Positions 22,961 through 34,836 are shown, counted from the first letter of the stretch. The stretch is 64,000 nt of DNA from Quillaja saponaria (GCA_029379385.1 CM055608.1:19094350-19158349); one strand, 5' to 3'. Program-made: numbers and translations. Notes: generated by a model from the sequence alone, not told the origin.

Positions 22961-24240
22961 AAGTTGATCATCCAAAGTTGCCATGGTATGCTGATTTTGT
23001 TAATTATATTATGAGTAAGGTTTATCCTCCTTATTTGACTTTCCAACAAAGAAAAAAAATTTCACATAATGTCAAATATTATGTATGGGATGACCCTTTC
23101 TTGTTTAAGCAATGTGCTGATCAGATTCTTAAAAGGTGTATCCCGGAGAAAAAAAATTCAAATTATTCTTTAACATTACCATTTCTCAAACTATAGGGGA
23201 TATTTTGTAAAAGAGCGAATTGCAGCCAATGTCCTCTAATCAGGTTTTATTAGCCCTCTCTATTTGAAGATGCTAATAATTTTGTTGCTGCATGTGATAG
23301 GTGTCAAAGGATGAGCAATATCTCCTAACGACATGGGATGCCTCTGAAAAACATCCTTGAAGTGGAGATTTTCGATGTATGGGGAGTTGACTTCATAAGT
23401 ACCTTCCCAACTTCATATAACAATCAATATATCCTCGTGGCAGTGGACTATGTTTCAAAGTAGGTAGAGGCAATAGCCTTGCCAATAAATAATTCAAGAG
23501 CTGTGATGAATTTCCTTCAGACACGAATCTTCATTCGATTTGGATTTATGGCTCCTCAAGCTATTATTAATGATGGGGGTTCTTATTTTTGTAACAAATA
23601 CATAGAGGCCCTTTTAGCTAAATATGGAGTCACTCACAAGGTTGCCCTGGCTTATCATCCATAAACTAGTGGGCAAGCTAAAATTTCCAACCTGGAAATC
23701 AAGAAAATCTTAGAGAAAACAGTACAGCCGTCACAAAAGGATTGGTCCAGGAGATTGGATGATGCATTATGGTCATATCGTATAGCCTATAAAACCTCTA
23801 TAGGCATGTCTCCATATAAACTAGTTTTTAGGAAAGCATGCCACCTCCCGGTGAAGTTAGAACACAATGCATATTGGGCCATTAAGAAGCTGAATCTTGA
23901 TCTCAATGCAGTTGGTGAGAAGAGGCTTCTTCAACTTAATGAGATGCATGAATTCCAACTTCAAGCATACAAAAGTGCAAAGATTTATAAGGAATGGACA
24001 AAAAAATTGCATGACAAGAAGATCATGGATTGCCACTTTGAGCCTAGTTGAAGGTCTTGCTCTTTAATTCCCGTTTGAAGCTATTTCTAGGAAATCTCAA
24101 GTTAAGGTGGTCTGGACCATTCATAGTCACTACAATGTTTCCTTATGAAGCTGTGGAGATAGATGAAGAAAAGCAGCTGGATAAAAAATTCAAGGTTAAT
24201 GGGCAAAGGCTCAAACATTATTAGGGAGGTCTTATTGGTC
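22961..24240 (+). pseudogene. Athila-B integrase
   Basis: The order is LPWYADFVNYI at about 22976, QRKKISHNVKYYVWDDPFLF, the zinc region ending CDRCQRMSNIS at about 23300, GVDFIS at about 23385 (first Asp), AIINDGGSYFCNKYIEALLAK at about 23555-23620 (second Asp), AYHP, then GQAKISN where the catalytic Glu codon is AAA (Lys) at 23680-23682. The open block 23755-24051 gives [20 protein letters not shown] and ends FEPS. GPFIVTTMF and RLKHY follow to about 24220. Stops at about 23462 and 23663 break it. Confidence 0.85.
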
Positions 24241-25480
24241 GTCAAAAGACCTCCATCACTCTAGCAAATACCGATTCAGTAAAACCAAGTCAAGCCGAGG
24301 ACTTTAAACAAGCGCTTCTTAGGAGGCAACCCAAGTTTCTCAAACCCTCACTCTTTAAGTTTTTTTTAGTCTTTTTTACTTTAGTAATGTTTAGAATGTA
24401 CTCAGCCTTCATATCATTGTTTTTTAGGTAACAAAGACAAAACCCCTCAGTATAATGCATTGATGCCGCAATGTAAATAATACATCAAGTTGCAGCGCCC
24501 ATATATTCAAGCCACAGCGCGATAGAAAAGAAAACCCAGGTAAGTTCAGATTGCTTTGAGCCATGGCACTCCAAAAAAACATGTCGCTTGGCTTGAATCA
24601 ACAAAGAAAGCACAGTTTTAGGCAGTAAGCCCAAAGCTGCTGTGTCATAATCTTCGGCGCCACGATGCCATTTACCTAGAAAACAAAATTTTTACATAGA
24701 GAGCCATGTATGACGACAACATGTTCTGCAAGCCGCAACGCCAACGCACGTATTTCAAAATTTTCAAATATGGCATAGTGCCACAGCGCTTATACATTGA
24801 TGCCACAGTGTTGTGTCGCGATCTCTATTTTTAAAATAAAAATTCAGAACCAAAACTGCCACAACTCATACCCTAAGCACCCCAACTTATGAAATCAGAG
24901 GTTTTAGGCCACAAAGCACTAAGCCAATACCGTTCCAGTGCCTTCCATCACTCTCACACTAAAGCCCCTTACCCACTGCACGTTTTACATTATATTTGGA
25001 ATTGCTTCAACATAAGTAAGTATTCTTTCCTTTCTCTTTATGATCTACAAATTTTCTCGTAGTTATAATGTTTTTCTTGTGTTGTTTGCTTAAGTGTTTA
25101 ATAGATAGTGGGTAGATATGATCTTTAGGAGGTCCTGTGCATAATTTTTGATTTTGGGCTTTTGGTTACATGGTTACTATGTTTTCTATCTTGGTGATGA
25201 GTTCTTAGGTAATGGTACATGAATTCGATGTTATATGAATGTATATCATATCAATGTAACCCCCACCCCATAATTCTTTAATGTTCTTGATAAATCACTA
25301 ATAGTGAAATAGGTTTGGAGGGGAGGATGGATATACATATTAATAATTCTTGAAAAAATGATATGATATTGAGATAACATGTCTGTAGATTTATTTAAAT
25401 ATTTTGCGGGTCTGAGGGGCTGTGGTTGACATTTTTGTTGGATAATTTTAGGGTTGGAATTATTTTGGTGTTGTTTTTCA
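24241..25480 (+). other. Athila-B post-integrase noncoding spacer
   Basis: No gene was seen. The stretch holds many degenerate copies of a CG-rich motif near gccgcagcgcc (for example 24464, 24493, 24512) and is homologous to the first part of the 804-bp array unit. It leads to the extra frame at about 25490. Confidence 0.7.
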
Positions 25481-25489
25481 GGATAATAG

Positions 25490-26550
25490 GACCCAAGACA
25501 AAGACTACCAAGTGTGCTCGATCATCTTGACCAAGCTTTGCAACATCCAGTTCATCTCCACTGCAACTGAAAACCATTTTCATGATGGGCTTATCACAAA
25601 GAAGGTTGTGACACAGCGAGGCTTACACCTCAACTTGGATTACTTCCCGGGGATGGCTAATCTGATCAATAATAGACAGTAGGCCAATTTATATGCACCA
25701 CTCCCAGCTGGAGTTATTGTAATGGCTCGGGAGTTCTATGTTAACCTGGTGGAGAACACGGATAGTAAAGTCATGGTGAGAGGGAATGTGGTTTCATTCA
25801 CAAGCACAACGATTAATGCATTTTATGGCATACCGGATATCCTCGAACCTGATGAGTACTTGACTTATTCAAGCAGGATAGTAGACTATGATAAAGTGAT
25901 TAGTGCATTGTGCACTCAAAGCGCTATGTGGAAACTAACTAATAGAAAGCCAGTTCATTTCTGGGCCAATCATCTACTAGCCCCTACAAGGGCTTGGTAT
26001 TACTTTGTGCTCACCAATATCTTTCCTAGTGGACATGCCAGTGATGTGACTAAAAAGAGAGTCATTCTGGTGTTTTCTATTATTAGAGGTATGTCGATTG
26101 ATGTTGGTAGAGTTATTCATAATTAAATCTTGCAAGTAGCAAACTCTGGGCACTTGGGTGTCTGGTTTCCCGTACTTATCACGGAATTGTACTGTAGAGC
26201 TAGTGTACTATAGGAGGATATAGAGCCGTTGATCTTACCCAAGGGTACCATTAATGAAAAACTTATGAATAAATTTCAAATCTGAATTGCTGAAGCAGGT
26301 GAAGGTGATCCAGCAGTTCCAGCTAAGCCTATTGGTACATAGAAGCTAACTTTGGCTCAGCAAATTTCGAGACTAGAAGTGTAGTGTGCGAATCATTTGC
26401 AACACACATATTTTCAATCACCAAAATAATCAAATGTTGAGGATGATACTACAGCAACAAGGATAGGATCCTTCCACCTTTCCCCCTTGTCCTGAGCCAC
26501 CTGCCCTGTTCCCAAGACCTGAGAAGGACATCAAGATAGATTTCGACGAA
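25490..26550 (+). pseudogene. Athila-B extra frame: putative plant transposon protein
   Basis: The clearest block, 25722-26126, is a 134-codon frame: MAREFYVNLVENTDSKVMVR, then INAFYGIPD, ALCTQSAMWKL, HFWANHLLAPTRAW, and IIRGMSIDVGRVIHN. The R/AREFY..L, VRG, and GxxIDVGRVI pattern is that of a family annotated as putative plant transposon protein, found in Athila-type elements in the env position. Upstream text QRGLHLNLDYF at about 25620 and downstream AKPIGT at about 26325 extend it, with stops at about 25681, 26124, 26210, 26284 and 26340. Its function in the element is unknown; nothing shows a signal peptide or membrane segment here. Confidence 0.65.
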
Positions 26551-28030
26551 TGATGGGAGTTTTCTTTTACTTTTGCTTTTCACCCCTTTTGTTATTTTCT
26601 TTCTTTTCTTTTCAAATGTTGGGACAATGTTTAGTATAGGTTTGGGAGAGGGGGGGAAGGTAACTAAAATTGTGTAATAATTCTATATCTTAGTGTTTGG
26701 TTAACTCCCGATGATGTGTAATTGACTAATTAAGTTGTTTGTATTGTGTTTTTTTGTAGTGTGTTCAAAATATTGCAAGTTAATTTGTTAATGATGTTTA
26801 ATGTTCCCTTATTCCCATGATAGTATTATTTATGCATTGATTTTGATTTTGATAACAAGTGAAAATAATTTTTTGAATTTATTGTAATTAGGGTATGTAC
26901 CTCATATATATTACACAAGGCTATTGTTGTCTAGGGATGATATTTTTAATGATTTTCTTTTTATAAGTCCTAGACTCTTTTTGACTTTCTTAATGAGTAA
27001 GAAATCCTCTTGAGGCAAAATCCTAGGTGAAACTTAGTTGAGACATTAATTTAGGCTATTTTTAGACCGGTAGAGCCTTTGTATATCCACCAATGATTCC
27101 ATATTTTCTTAGTTACCCATTTTTGAGCCTAATGCCTTTTTTTCCTTTCTAACACATGCATATGTTAACCAATCCTTTGTTTGTAAGACCCATTTGCATC
27201 CTAATATGTTAAGCACATTCAATATGCAGTTTCACTAAGTTTAAAAAAAAGAATAAGCTTGAAGCAAATCTATGAAGAGGAGTGCATTACAAAGGAGAAA
27301 ATGAAAAAGATATTATGTGATCATCCCCCACAAGAAAAGAAACTGAATGGGAAGATTACATGAAAATTCCTTGACGATTCCTACAAACGAAATGTTTGAT
27401 ATATATATATATGTATGTATGTATGTATATAAAAAAAACTTTAAAAAAAGGAGAAGAAAAAGGAGAGGAAGGAAAAGTGGGGAACATGTATGCCACACAA
27501 AAAGAAAATATATCAGGTGATATAAACTTTATGGAAACATTGAAGCCCGAGTATGTGGGAATTAAGGTGTTGAAAACCAAAAGGTGGAAAAGAAGGGTGA
27601 ACCGTGCAAGGAAGTTATTCTTAAGGTATTTGAGCCAAAAATTCCATTTCATCAAACCTTACCCTAGCTTGACATGACAAGCTAAATAAAGACCTATTGA
27701 TTCTTGACTAAGTATTAGCCTACATTAGTGGAGAAAGGAAGGAAAAAAATGAAGTTAAGGAGTTATAGTTACTCTTTGAGTTATCTTAAGAATATTTTTA
27801 AACCCAACTAACTCTGGTGACAATGCCTTGCACACACATACACACACACACACACATGAGGATTGCTTGAACATAATAAATTTGGAAATTATACTTGTGT
27901 GTTATCTTGAGTCAAGTCTTTGTTATAAAATTTAAGGATTTTTAAAGGAATAATTAACTGTCATTGATATTTCTTGCAATGTTTTCTTTCTTTTTGCTCG
28001 AGACTAGCAAAATACAAGGTTTTAGGAGTG
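26551..28030 (+). other. Athila-B 3' spacer with microsatellites
   Basis: No gene was seen. It contains an AT/GTAT microsatellite at 27399-27430 and a CA repeat at 27831-27856, and purine-rich text at about 27440-27480 and 27730-27750. No strong polypurine tract abuts the 3' LTR; the last bases are ttttaggagtg. Confidence 0.6.
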
Positions 28031-29555
28031 TGATAACTCTAGAATAATAGAGTTATTTTACTATAAATTTAATTCATATTTGATTATAATCCCGATAATT
28101 TAAGTTAGAGTACTAGTTAAATATAGTGATAGAGTTGTTTTAGGTTATTTGTAGGAATTTTATTTTTATCTTAATTATTAGTAGTTTTCTGAATTTTGAT
28201 ATTTAATTTGTTTTAAGTATCTTTGCAATATCCTAGTGTGTATTAAAGAAGGGAAGTTGATTAACTGGCGCCGTAAAACTATATAAAATGAAACTGTAGA
28301 GAGAACAACGACACAGCACCACCATTATGCAGCCGCGGTGCTAATACAAAGGGAGAAAAGTACATAAGTTAGGGAGCTTAAAGCTGTAGCGCATGAAGAT
28401 AGACGCCGCAGCGTGATGAGGATGAAGCCATAGCGTCAAAGGAAGGACGACTTTTGTAAACCAAGCAAGGAATTGACGCTGCAGTGCTTATGAATGTGAG
28501 GCCATGGCATGACAAAGGATGAGTCCTATTGAGATTATACAGATCTTGTGAAACCGCAGCATCATATAAGTCTAAGCCGTGATGCTTGTACGGATTTTGA
28601 GGAGTTTAAATACTTCTAGTTTATCCAAAATAGAAGGAAAAATGATATAAATGAAATAGGAGGGTTGAGGTTTAGATATAGTTTGGAGTTTATGATAGAG
28701 AAAAGATTGAGTGTGCTTTGGAGCTAAAGAAGCAAGGGATTTCGAAGAGCTTAAAGACCGCCATCTTCATAGTTTTTTCTTTTTCCTTTATCTTTCTAGT
28801 TTCTTTGTATATTCGTTTTGATTTTTTTTAGTTGTAATCATGTTTACGTTTAGTAGCATGAACTAATTCCTTTTTCTAGGTTTATGATGGAACTCACATG
28901 TAGTTTGATTTAGTTTTATTTATGGATTACTTAGGTTTCAGTATTTATGATATTTATATCATTCTATGTTTATTGCTTCTAATTACTTAATCACCAATTA
29001 GATACATCTAGTAATCTAGAGGAACCTTGACGAAGGAAATCTAGGTTTGCCTTGAGTGATATAGCACATGTTTGAATTCTTTCACTTTATTGATTGAATT
29101 TAATTCACATATAAGATAGACATATACTTATATACCATGTGTAGCCGATTTAGGGCTGTTCTTAATGAATCTTATTTAATTCAGTTCTTATAGACATATA
29201 GTGAATTGATTAAATAAGATATGAATTATAAACAATTGAAAGATTCTTATAATTAACTTGGAACCCTAGGTTAATAACATAACATTAGAATTGAGCATGA
29301 TAGGATAAAGATAATTCAAATGAAGTGTGAGTGAAATCATATTCTTAGGCCTTCTCTATATAATCTCAAGTTAAGTTATTTTATTTGTTTGCTTTATTTT
29401 AATCATAATTAAAAATCTCAATTATTCAATTTCCTGGATAATTTTAGAATTGTTAAATTATAGTATTTGACTTGATAGACTTAATTCCTCATGGGAATGA
29501 TCTCGCTTACTCTTTATTACCTATTTAAACGATACGTGCGCTGAATCTAACAACA
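28031..29555 (+). mobile_element. Athila-B 3' LTR, full length
   Basis: This LTR is about 1525 bp, starting tgataactctag and ending aacaaca, with the duplication atgat directly after it. It carries a cgatacgtgcgc box near 29530, conserved in the other Athila LTRs. CG-rich motifs recur at about 28330, 28385, 28405 and 28480. It is the only complete Athila-B LTR here. Confidence 0.85.
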
Positions 29556-30471
29556 ATGATCAACCAATTAGAAGCATTAAGAACAAGGCTACATAAATAT
29601 TTGAAACAATAACATGCATTAAATCAAGTCAATGGTCACATAGGCTTCATGTGATTTCAATTACAACCCTAGAATAAAACTACTTCATACTAGCTATGGA
29701 AAACAATAACATAAAAGAAATAGTCATTACAAATAAGAAAATAACTATAAGGGATTAGAAGACTAGAAGTTGTCACAGCTTCTGGTCTTCACTAGCTCAT
29801 TAGAAACTCTTTCTCACTTGCTTTTGGTATATTTTTCGGATTAGACTTCACCTCCTTATATAGTCTTCTTTCTCCTAGTTTTGTTAAACTAGGAGTTCTC
29901 ATAAACGTGTGACAGTGCACCAACACCTGTGTGTAGTTTGTTTAGGATACTAGCTGTTCATGCCACAACATCCTAATGTATGGTGCTGCAGTGTCCTGAT
30001 GTATGGTGTTACAGCACTTCCTTCGCTAGTTATTTACGAAGTCATCTTGGATGAAGGCACCTAGGCTTCATCTTTAGTGGCACTACAGCATAATGTTCTA
30101 TGTCTTGTTCTTTGATTTTCTCTATTTGAGACACTGCGGCATCCATTAATCTGGCACTGCGGCACAGGTCTCTCTACTTGATTCCTTGCAATTCATCTTT
30201 ATGGGCATGAAGCCAATGTACCTCACACTATAGCGCATGTCTTCAACATTTTTCTTCTTCATCTTCGACTAGGACATTGCAAAGATACTTAAAAACAAAT
30301 TAGATAATAAAGGCAATAAAAACTACTCCTAATTGAATTGAAACCCTATAAACTCCTAAACTAGCTAGGGTAGATAAAACACTAAATTTTAATTGAACTC
30401 TAAACTCTAGGATTTAGCTCAAATTAGGAATCAAAAGTGTAATGAAATAACTTTATTTTACAGAGTTATCA
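29556..30471 (-). mobile_element. Athila-A solo LTR, 5' part (minus strand)
   Basis: The minus strand from 30471 reads tgataactctgtaaaa, the Athila LTR start, and continues to 29556, where Athila-B interrupted it. It is more like the Athila-A LTR at 6746-7388 than the adjacent Athila-B LTR. With 18427-18756 it makes one solo LTR of about 1.24 kb, inserted in the copia RNase H with duplication taaac. Confidence 0.85.
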
Positions 30472-30476
30472 TAAAC
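30472..30476. repeat. Target-site duplication TAAAC, right copy
   Basis: Pairs with 18422-18426 around the Athila-A solo LTR. Confidence 0.8.
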
Positions 30477-30519
30477 CAAGAAAAAAAATATGTCATAGAA
30501 ATTAACATGTTCCACTTGT
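30477..30519 (-). pseudogene. SIRE-like RNase H middle fragment
   Basis: This 43-bp island between two insertions reads on the minus strand as a copia RNase H segment, TSGTC followed by decayed FLG and SW residues. Its right side ends in cttgt, the duplication shared with 35877-35881. It shows that the Athila-A LTR and the Tekay-like insertion entered the same host domain about 40 bp apart. Confidence 0.75.
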
Positions 30520-30689
30520 TGTGATGACTTGTAATTTTGACTGTACCTAATAGTGCATTAAAGGCTTCGCGTTAATGTTTTAAATCTCCAAGAATAACTT
30601 AGTGAGCTCTGGGGAAAAAAAAAACGTATTTTAAAGTTGATAAAATTATTTTTGTAAATTACACATGCTTCCATTTTACATTATTTAAA

Positions 30690-30819
30690 GGGTATTGTTA
30701 TGTAGACTATAAATTTTGTTAAGTGTACTACAAATGTACTAGAAGACAAAAATAAAATCACTATATCTTTTTATTTGTAGTCTACCTATCAACATTAGAT
30801 AGTGCACATAGCACCACCC
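30690..30819. mobile_element. 130-bp MITE with 8-bp target duplication (hAT-like)
   Basis: Imperfect terminal inverted repeats, gggtattgttatgtagacta at the left and gggtggtgctatgtgcacta on the opposite strand at the right, match at about 16 of 20 positions. The flanks are tatttaaa at 30682-30689 and 30820-30827. An 8-bp duplication points to the hAT superfamily. It sits in the first Tekay-like LTR copy. The second LTR copy near 32430 has partly similar bases at the same place, so it may carry a deleted derivative. Confidence 0.6.
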
Positions 30820-32269
30820 TATTTAAATTGTACAAGGTGTTTAAAATTAAACATTTACTATTTTGGAATTTACACTAAATCAAGAAAAAATTTGGAACCC
30901 ATTTTCGAATTTTAACTTGGAAAATTTTATTGGACCATATAATGGGAGACAAGTTTCTCCATCCACTTATTGTTCTCTTATTTTCTTTTCACCTTTTTCC
31001 TTTTTCCTCTTTTCCCTTTTTCTCTCCTTTCCTTTTTCGTTTTCTTCTTATTTTTTCCTTCTACCCAAAGCACTATTTCTTTCTTCTTCAAGCAAACTAC
31101 AGCACCTCTCTTACAACCTCCTTGGTCACAAGCCAGCCATTTTCTATCAGAAAAACCCCTCTCTTTTCTTCCTCCAAGACTCTCCTAAACTCTCTTAGAG
31201 TTTTCCTTTCTCTCCCTATAAATAGCCACCATAAGCCACCCCAAAAATAGCATCTACAATAACTTATTTCCAGTCACTTTAGTTAGTCATTATAGATCCA
31301 AAATTTAGCTATTTGAGATCCATTTCCAACCACTTAAAGCACTCACTCTAGCTCCCCAATTTAGACGACTTTAGAGACATTTTTAATCCACCCATTGCAA
31401 CCTGTTTTTCAGCTCTAGTTCAGCTTGTCTTAGGATAGTTTCCAGTCACTTCCAACTGCAATTCCAGCTCTTATTTGGCGCCTAAACTACCTTGGACCAT
31501 CAAGGTAAATTATTGACCTATGGTTCATTCTTGCACTCTTGAATTTCCTTGCATTGTAGTAAGCTAATTCCTATACATGCGAGCTTAAAATTGCAATTGA
31601 AATTGTGTTCTCTTGAATTGTGAGTTGTTTGAATTGTCTATTTATTCCCCTAAGTTGGAAACCCTAACTTAATCTTACTTATTTAAATTCCTCTAAATTA
31701 AGTCTTGGTTATCTATGTGGGTTTTTAGTTGTGAAAATTTAATTACTAGAATATCATTTTTGGTGTTGGAATATTGGTTGGGAACTTAATGTGAAAATCA
31801 TGTAAATTCAATTTGGGAAGTATGGGAAACGGAATTTTTGGGTCAATTTGGGCAAAGTGGTAATTATAGAACTTGCTTTGAAATTGTTGAATTTGGTAAA
31901 CTCTTTGAAATAACAATTTTCATTAGTTTGCTAAACTTTAAGAATATTGTTATTTAGCATATATTTTCACTGTGGTGTGTATATATATATATATTTTTTT
32001 TTTGTTTTGAGCTCACTAAGGTTAATATAGCGAATGTTTTAGCCACTTTGAGAATTATTGTAATTGGTTTTGCTTTTGGGCTTGAATGTCTTGGTTGTGG
32101 TTGAAGTTCATATTCAAGCTTTGTAAGTGGAACTCGTTGCTTCTATTCCTTGGTTTCAGTTTAGTTCCTAAAGAGTTGTTGAATCTCATTATTTACTAGA
32201 ATCATATTTTTTTTAATTGTCTTAGGCTCATTAAATACTCTTGCACCCTTGAGTGGGTGACTTTCGGTT

Positions 32270-33650
32270 CCTATGATGACCCGTAATTTTGATTGTGCCC
32301 AATTAGTGAATTGGAGGCTTCATAGAAATATTTTGAACTCGCTAGAATAATTTAGTGAGATCCAAAAGCTATTTTAAATATTTTATAGTCAATAAAATTA
32401 TTTTTGTAAATACACTTGCTTTCATTATACACAATAAATAAATTATTGTTACATGATATAAATTGTACAAGGTTTGTAAAGTAAAACATTTAAAATTTTG
32501 GGAGTATACATTAAACAAAGTGAAACTTTAGGAACACATTTTTGAATTTTAACTTGGGCAATCCTTTTGAACCACACAATAGGAGACAAGTTTCCCATCC
32601 ACACATTGTTCTCCTTTTTCCTTTTTTCCTTTTCCCATAACATTTTTTCACTACATATCCAATAATCACCTATGTATTATCCTTATGAGGAAACGATTTT
32701 GTAAGTGCATTTGAACTATCAAACGTTCAAAAGATCACTTTTGAATCACTTATGCTTACTTAGTATATTGTTATCATTTACTTTACATTATTGAACATAG
32801 TCATCGAGGACAAACACTCTGATATTGCATCCTCCCTTATTTGATTAGTGTCATTAGACATATGATTTGAATAGAATTCAAATCAATATTGCCGCTTGGA
32901 ATAAAAGTTGTTTTATGTTATTTTGACTGTTGGTGTATAACTGTATTTGACTTTAAATTTGATGGACTTAATTGATTTAGAAAGTAAATATCGAAATGCA
33001 TGCTATTTGGTTAATGATGATGGAAATGCTTCCATTAAATTTCTTAGTTTTTATCTTAGCATTACTTTTTTATTCAAGTATTATGTTTTCCTTTCAGATT
33101 ATTTTATGGAATGGTACTTGTTAGAACACCTTAACTAACGAGAAAAGTTAGCTTATGTGCACATAATATATATTTTGGATATGGCACCTAATTAGGGAGG
33201 GGTGCCCTGACCCCCTATGTAAGCCAACACATGTGGAAATGAGCTCGGTAGCTAGTTAATGGAGGTTTGACACAAATTCATTGTAACCTATGTGTTCAAC
33301 AATTTGTATTGGAATTGACATATTTGACACCCCAGTTAACGACGGTTTGGCGTTGACTCTATGGGTATAGCGGTTGGACAATTCTGACATTGTATAATGC
33401 TTAACTATGCTTTTCATAAAATGGTTATTTCAAATAGCTTGCTTAAGTTGTTTTAAGATTTTTGTTATACTTCGTTCACCAAAATGGTTGTTGAAAACTG
33501 TTTAATTATTTTTTTTATGTTATCATATGTTTGCTTATGCAAATTGATTATTGATAAAATATTCGTACTTTAGCTTGTTTCATTGCCTGCTATAATATGT
33601 ATTATCGTCATGGAGTTTTTATGACTCACCCTCGTTAACAAGGTTGTTCA
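32270..33650 (+). mobile_element. Second Tekay-like LTR copy, 5' part
   Basis: 32270-32640 repeats 30522-30990 (same order of landmarks: cgtaattttga, aaaattatttttgtaaat, ttttaacttgg, aggagacaagtttc). 32641-33650 has the texture of the rest of such an LTR, including a ggcgttgac block and an agtttttatgactcaccc block at about 33615. Open frames here, such as 32947-33138, are short and unrecognised. Confidence 0.6.
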
Positions 33651-33738
33651 TTGGTCGAGTCGTCCGACAACCAAGACCGAACCAACCTGTGTTGGGTCTA
33701 GTCAAGTCAATATTTATGTCTCTAACTATACAATCAAG

Positions 33739-34017
33739 TTGGTTTTTTCTTTATGCCCAAGGACGTTAGGTCAGTCTTTCTCTAAAATGGTTCCTACAAA
33801 ACCCAATCCTAAATATTCTTATAATTTATCCCATTATACCAATTCCAAATCTGAAATCCTTCAAAACGCTGCCTCCAATCTCCGATCACTCACTGCCTTA
33901 CTCTTCTTCACAACTAAGCTTTTCACGCAACCTCAAGACTACCTGCTAGATCGAGAATTGAGACTGAATGCTGAGCTTTGGGTTGAGTTTGAGTCGTGGT
34001 TTTTACAATGGTTGTAG
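33739..34017 (+). CDS. Unrecognised coding-like frame, 92 codons
   Basis: I do not recognise this frame. From an internal methionine at 33787 it reads MVPTKPNPKYSYNLSHYTNS and ends WVEFESWFLQWL before TAG. Codon use is balanced and it has no low-complexity run, unlike most frames here. A possible splice donor, ag/gtatga, overlaps the stop, so it could be a first exon. It lies between retrotransposon LTR pieces and may be a captured gene fragment. No signal peptide or membrane segment is obvious; it is rich in leucine and aromatic residues at the C-terminus. Confidence 0.35.
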   Translation: MVFSLCPRTLGQSFSKMVPTKPNPKYSYNLSHYTNSKSEILQNAASNLRSLTALLFFTTKLFTQPQDYLLDRELRLNAELWVEFESWFLQWL

Positions 34018-34836
34018 GTATGACGGTGATTAATTTGGTTCTTCTTTTTTCTAGTTCCACTTCTTTGCTTTTTTGCTTCACTCACTAGGTGATCAATTAA
34101 CCCATTACTCATTCTCCTTCGTTTTCTACCTCTGTTAACTATTAACCTTTGGTGGGTTTCATTTACATGAATAATGAAGATGATGGGTTTTCTAATTTTT
34201 AAGGATTGTTTTTATTCTTTGTTTGTTCATGTTTTGCTTCTCTGGGTACAGTGATTATGGATAAGACAAAAAATATCATTTGGCTCTTAGTTGCTTCATG
34301 ATTTTCCACACTAATAAGTTTTCTAACGTTGAAATTGTTCAAATTCGTGACACCCATTTTCATTAATAAATTCTCTATTCTAAATTTTGCATTTTCTATG
34401 GTAGCTGAGAAAAAGACAAAAAAAAAAGAAGAAAATTAGTACAATAGGTGTTTCTTTCAAAATTTATAGTTGTTTATACTTGATAAGCACTATTGGGCAT
34501 CTAAATGGTTTTTATTTTTAGTTTAACTATGAAATATAGTAGGAAAAATAAAGATGGATAATTTTTTCTTTCTTTATAAAATCTCGTTTGTTTATTGGGC
34601 GTCTAAATGGTTTTTATTTCAACTATGAAGTGTAGGTGGTTTCTCAATATCTTTTTTTTATTATTATTATTATTAATTTTTTTTTCTTATATTTCAAATA
34701 TCTATTGTTCTTCAACTGGGAATGAGGTAAGTTTCATCAAAGATACAAACTTGCAAATTTTGTTAGTATCAATTTATAACCAGAATATTCAAGACCTCTA
34801 AAGAGTTACATTGCTAAAAATGATATATTTGGCAGT

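Larger units (their letters stand above)
18757..29555 (+). mobile_element. Athila-B element, internally deleted, with LTRs and target duplication
   Basis: Both LTRs start tgataactctagaataatag (18757 and 28031) and the insertion is bordered by the five-base duplication atgat at 18752-18756 and 29556-29560. The order is 5' LTR, gag remnant, protease, reverse transcriptase, RNase H, integrase, noncoding spacer, an extra frame, spacer and 3' LTR, which is the Athila plan. The 5' LTR is cut after about 1150 bp and is joined directly to the gag zinc region, so about 400 bp of LTR, the primer site and the gag N-terminus are deleted. LTR copies differ by substitutions and indels throughout, indicating an old insertion. 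All frames are broken. Confidence 0.9.

Noticed and set aside
25395..25583. Minus-strand frame opposite the Athila-B extra frame
   Set aside because: It is the complement of the putative plant transposon protein region and has no homology of its own.
27313..27677. Frames over the GTAT microsatellite
   Set aside because: The repeated tyrosine/isoleucine text is a translation of simple sequence in the Athila-B 3' spacer.
28031..30471. Inverted LTR pair as a true palindrome or hairpin
   Set aside because: The two halves belong to different LTR subfamilies and the five-base duplication at the joint shows a simple insertion.
30863..31250. Three overlapping F/S/P-rich frames as genes
   Set aside because: They come from a T/C-rich promoter-side stretch of an LTR, open in several frames at once, which is compositional.
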